In this document: piece after piece, positions 63,661-64,000 of the stretch
Position numbering within the stretch: position 1 is the stretch's first letter
How the letters are laid out: every line of letters starts with the position of its first letter
DNA from: Romboutsia faecis
GTDB taxonomy: Bacteria > Bacillota > Clostridia > Peptostreptococcales > Peptostreptococcaceae
DNA length: 64,000 bases
Direction: 5' to 3'
Assembly (NCBI RefSeq): GCF_014323405.1
Contig: NZ_JACRWE010000004.1
Coordinates: 62,001 to 126,000, forward strand
Notes under the pieces: generated by a model
What the model was told of the DNA's origin: nothing
The model's database searches: none
What the model saw: only the letters and a program-made list of their open reading frames with translations
Position numbers and translations under genes: made by a program

Positions 63661-64000
63661 ATGGATACTCTAAAAGAATTATTTAAAATTGGGTGTGGAC
63701 CTTCAAGTTCACATACTATGGGTCCACAAAGAGCAGCAAAAAAATTTAAAGATAAAAATTTAAATGCAAATAGTTATAAAGTTAGATTATATGGTAGTTT
63801 AGCAGCAACAGGTGAAGGACACTTAACAGACTATATAATCAAAAAGACTTTGGAACCAAAAGAAGTTGAAATAATTTGGGAACCAGAAACAATAAAAGAA
63901 TTTCATCCAAATGGAGCAACGTTTATAGCGTTGGATGAAAATAAAAATGTAATTGATGAATATACGGTATTTTCTGTAGGTGGAGGAACAATAAAAGAAG
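63661..64000 (+). CDS. L-serine dehydratase, Fe-S type (partial, 5' end only)
   Basis: The first 113 codons are visible; the gene runs off the window. FKIGCGPSSSHTMGPQRAA is the beta-domain opening of iron-sulfur L-serine ammonia-lyases (SdaA/TcdG-type), and HPNGATFIALDE and SVGGGTIKE follow as in single-chain forms. It converts serine to pyruvate and ammonia. ATG at 63661 follows GGGGGAAG. Whether the alpha domain is fused cannot be seen. Confidence 0.9.
   Translation, partial: MDTLKELFKIGCGPSSSHTMGPQRAAKKFKDKNLNANSYKVRLYGSLAATGEGHLTDYIIKKTLEPKEVEIIWEPETIKEFHPNGATFIALDENKNVIDEYTVFSVGGGTIKE

Overview
The window is about 64 kb of AT-rich (roughly 30% G+C) chromosome from an anaerobic, endospore-forming Clostridia species. 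Gene content suggests the Peptostreptococcaceae (relatives of Romboutsia, Paraclostridium, Terrisporobacter and Clostridioides). Pointers are an alpha/beta SASP, a Spo0E-like peptide, a PdaB-like deacetylase, a CdsR/CdsB-type cysteine desulfidase pair, a Gram-positive type IV pilus locus, a T-box-controlled valS and a lysine riboswitch. No prophage, CRISPR array, rRNA, tRNA or complete insertion sequence was seen. The family and genus assignment is inference.

Layout. 0.3-2.8 kb: amino-acid permease and a tandem P-loop protein. 3.0-8.6 kb: type IV pilus operon (DUF881, PilB, PilC, pilin, PilM/N/O-like), two genes of which seem to start at ATA or ATT. 8.8-12.5 kb: SEC-C protein, two unknown genes, a fold-back repeat and a COG2509 flavoprotein. 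12.5-17.2 kb: Na/Pi symporter behind a PhoP-box array, pgi, htrA. 17.2-19.5 kb: feoAB on the minus strand with a Fur box. 19.6-25.0 kb: Gx transporter, Spo0E-like peptide, MscS, MgtC, PepF, paired chromate-transporter halves. 25.1-29.5 kb: pstS-pstCAB-phoU, PHO boxes. 29.8-35.3 kb: gdhA, HD phosphohydrolase behind a purine-riboswitch-like leader, FUSC protein, orphan [FeFe]-hydrogenase-like protein, deacetylase. 35.3-41.1 kb: T-box/valS, a small RHH-like gene, mobA, folC.

41.3-49.3 kb holds the most intriguing unit. It is a nine-gene run: rhodanese lipoprotein, VTT membrane protein, CCG-type Fe-S protein, second VTT protein, CDP-alcohol phosphatidyltransferase and a four-gene ABC transporter. 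The gene set recalls E. coli ynjBCDEF with VTT and Fe-S components added. 49.4-59.7 kb: TSCPD protein, a YVTN beta-propeller gene with an in-frame stop at codon 10, DUF4364 regulator, spore genes, an OB-fold protein, cdsR/cdsB with a sigma-54 promoter, hpt, VOC and DUF4397 proteins. 59.7-63.5 kb: minus-strand lysine operon asd-dapA-dapB-dapH under a lysine riboswitch. The window ends inside a serine dehydratase gene.

Three further threads emerge. (1) A family of three intergenic hairpins shares a strictly conserved asymmetric AA/AAAT internal loop. (2) Four genes have a well-placed ribosome binding site but an ATA, ATT or ATC start. (3) The HD-domain gene carries a U74-type purine aptamer with non-standard loops. 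All calls rest on reading the sequence; no database search was run.
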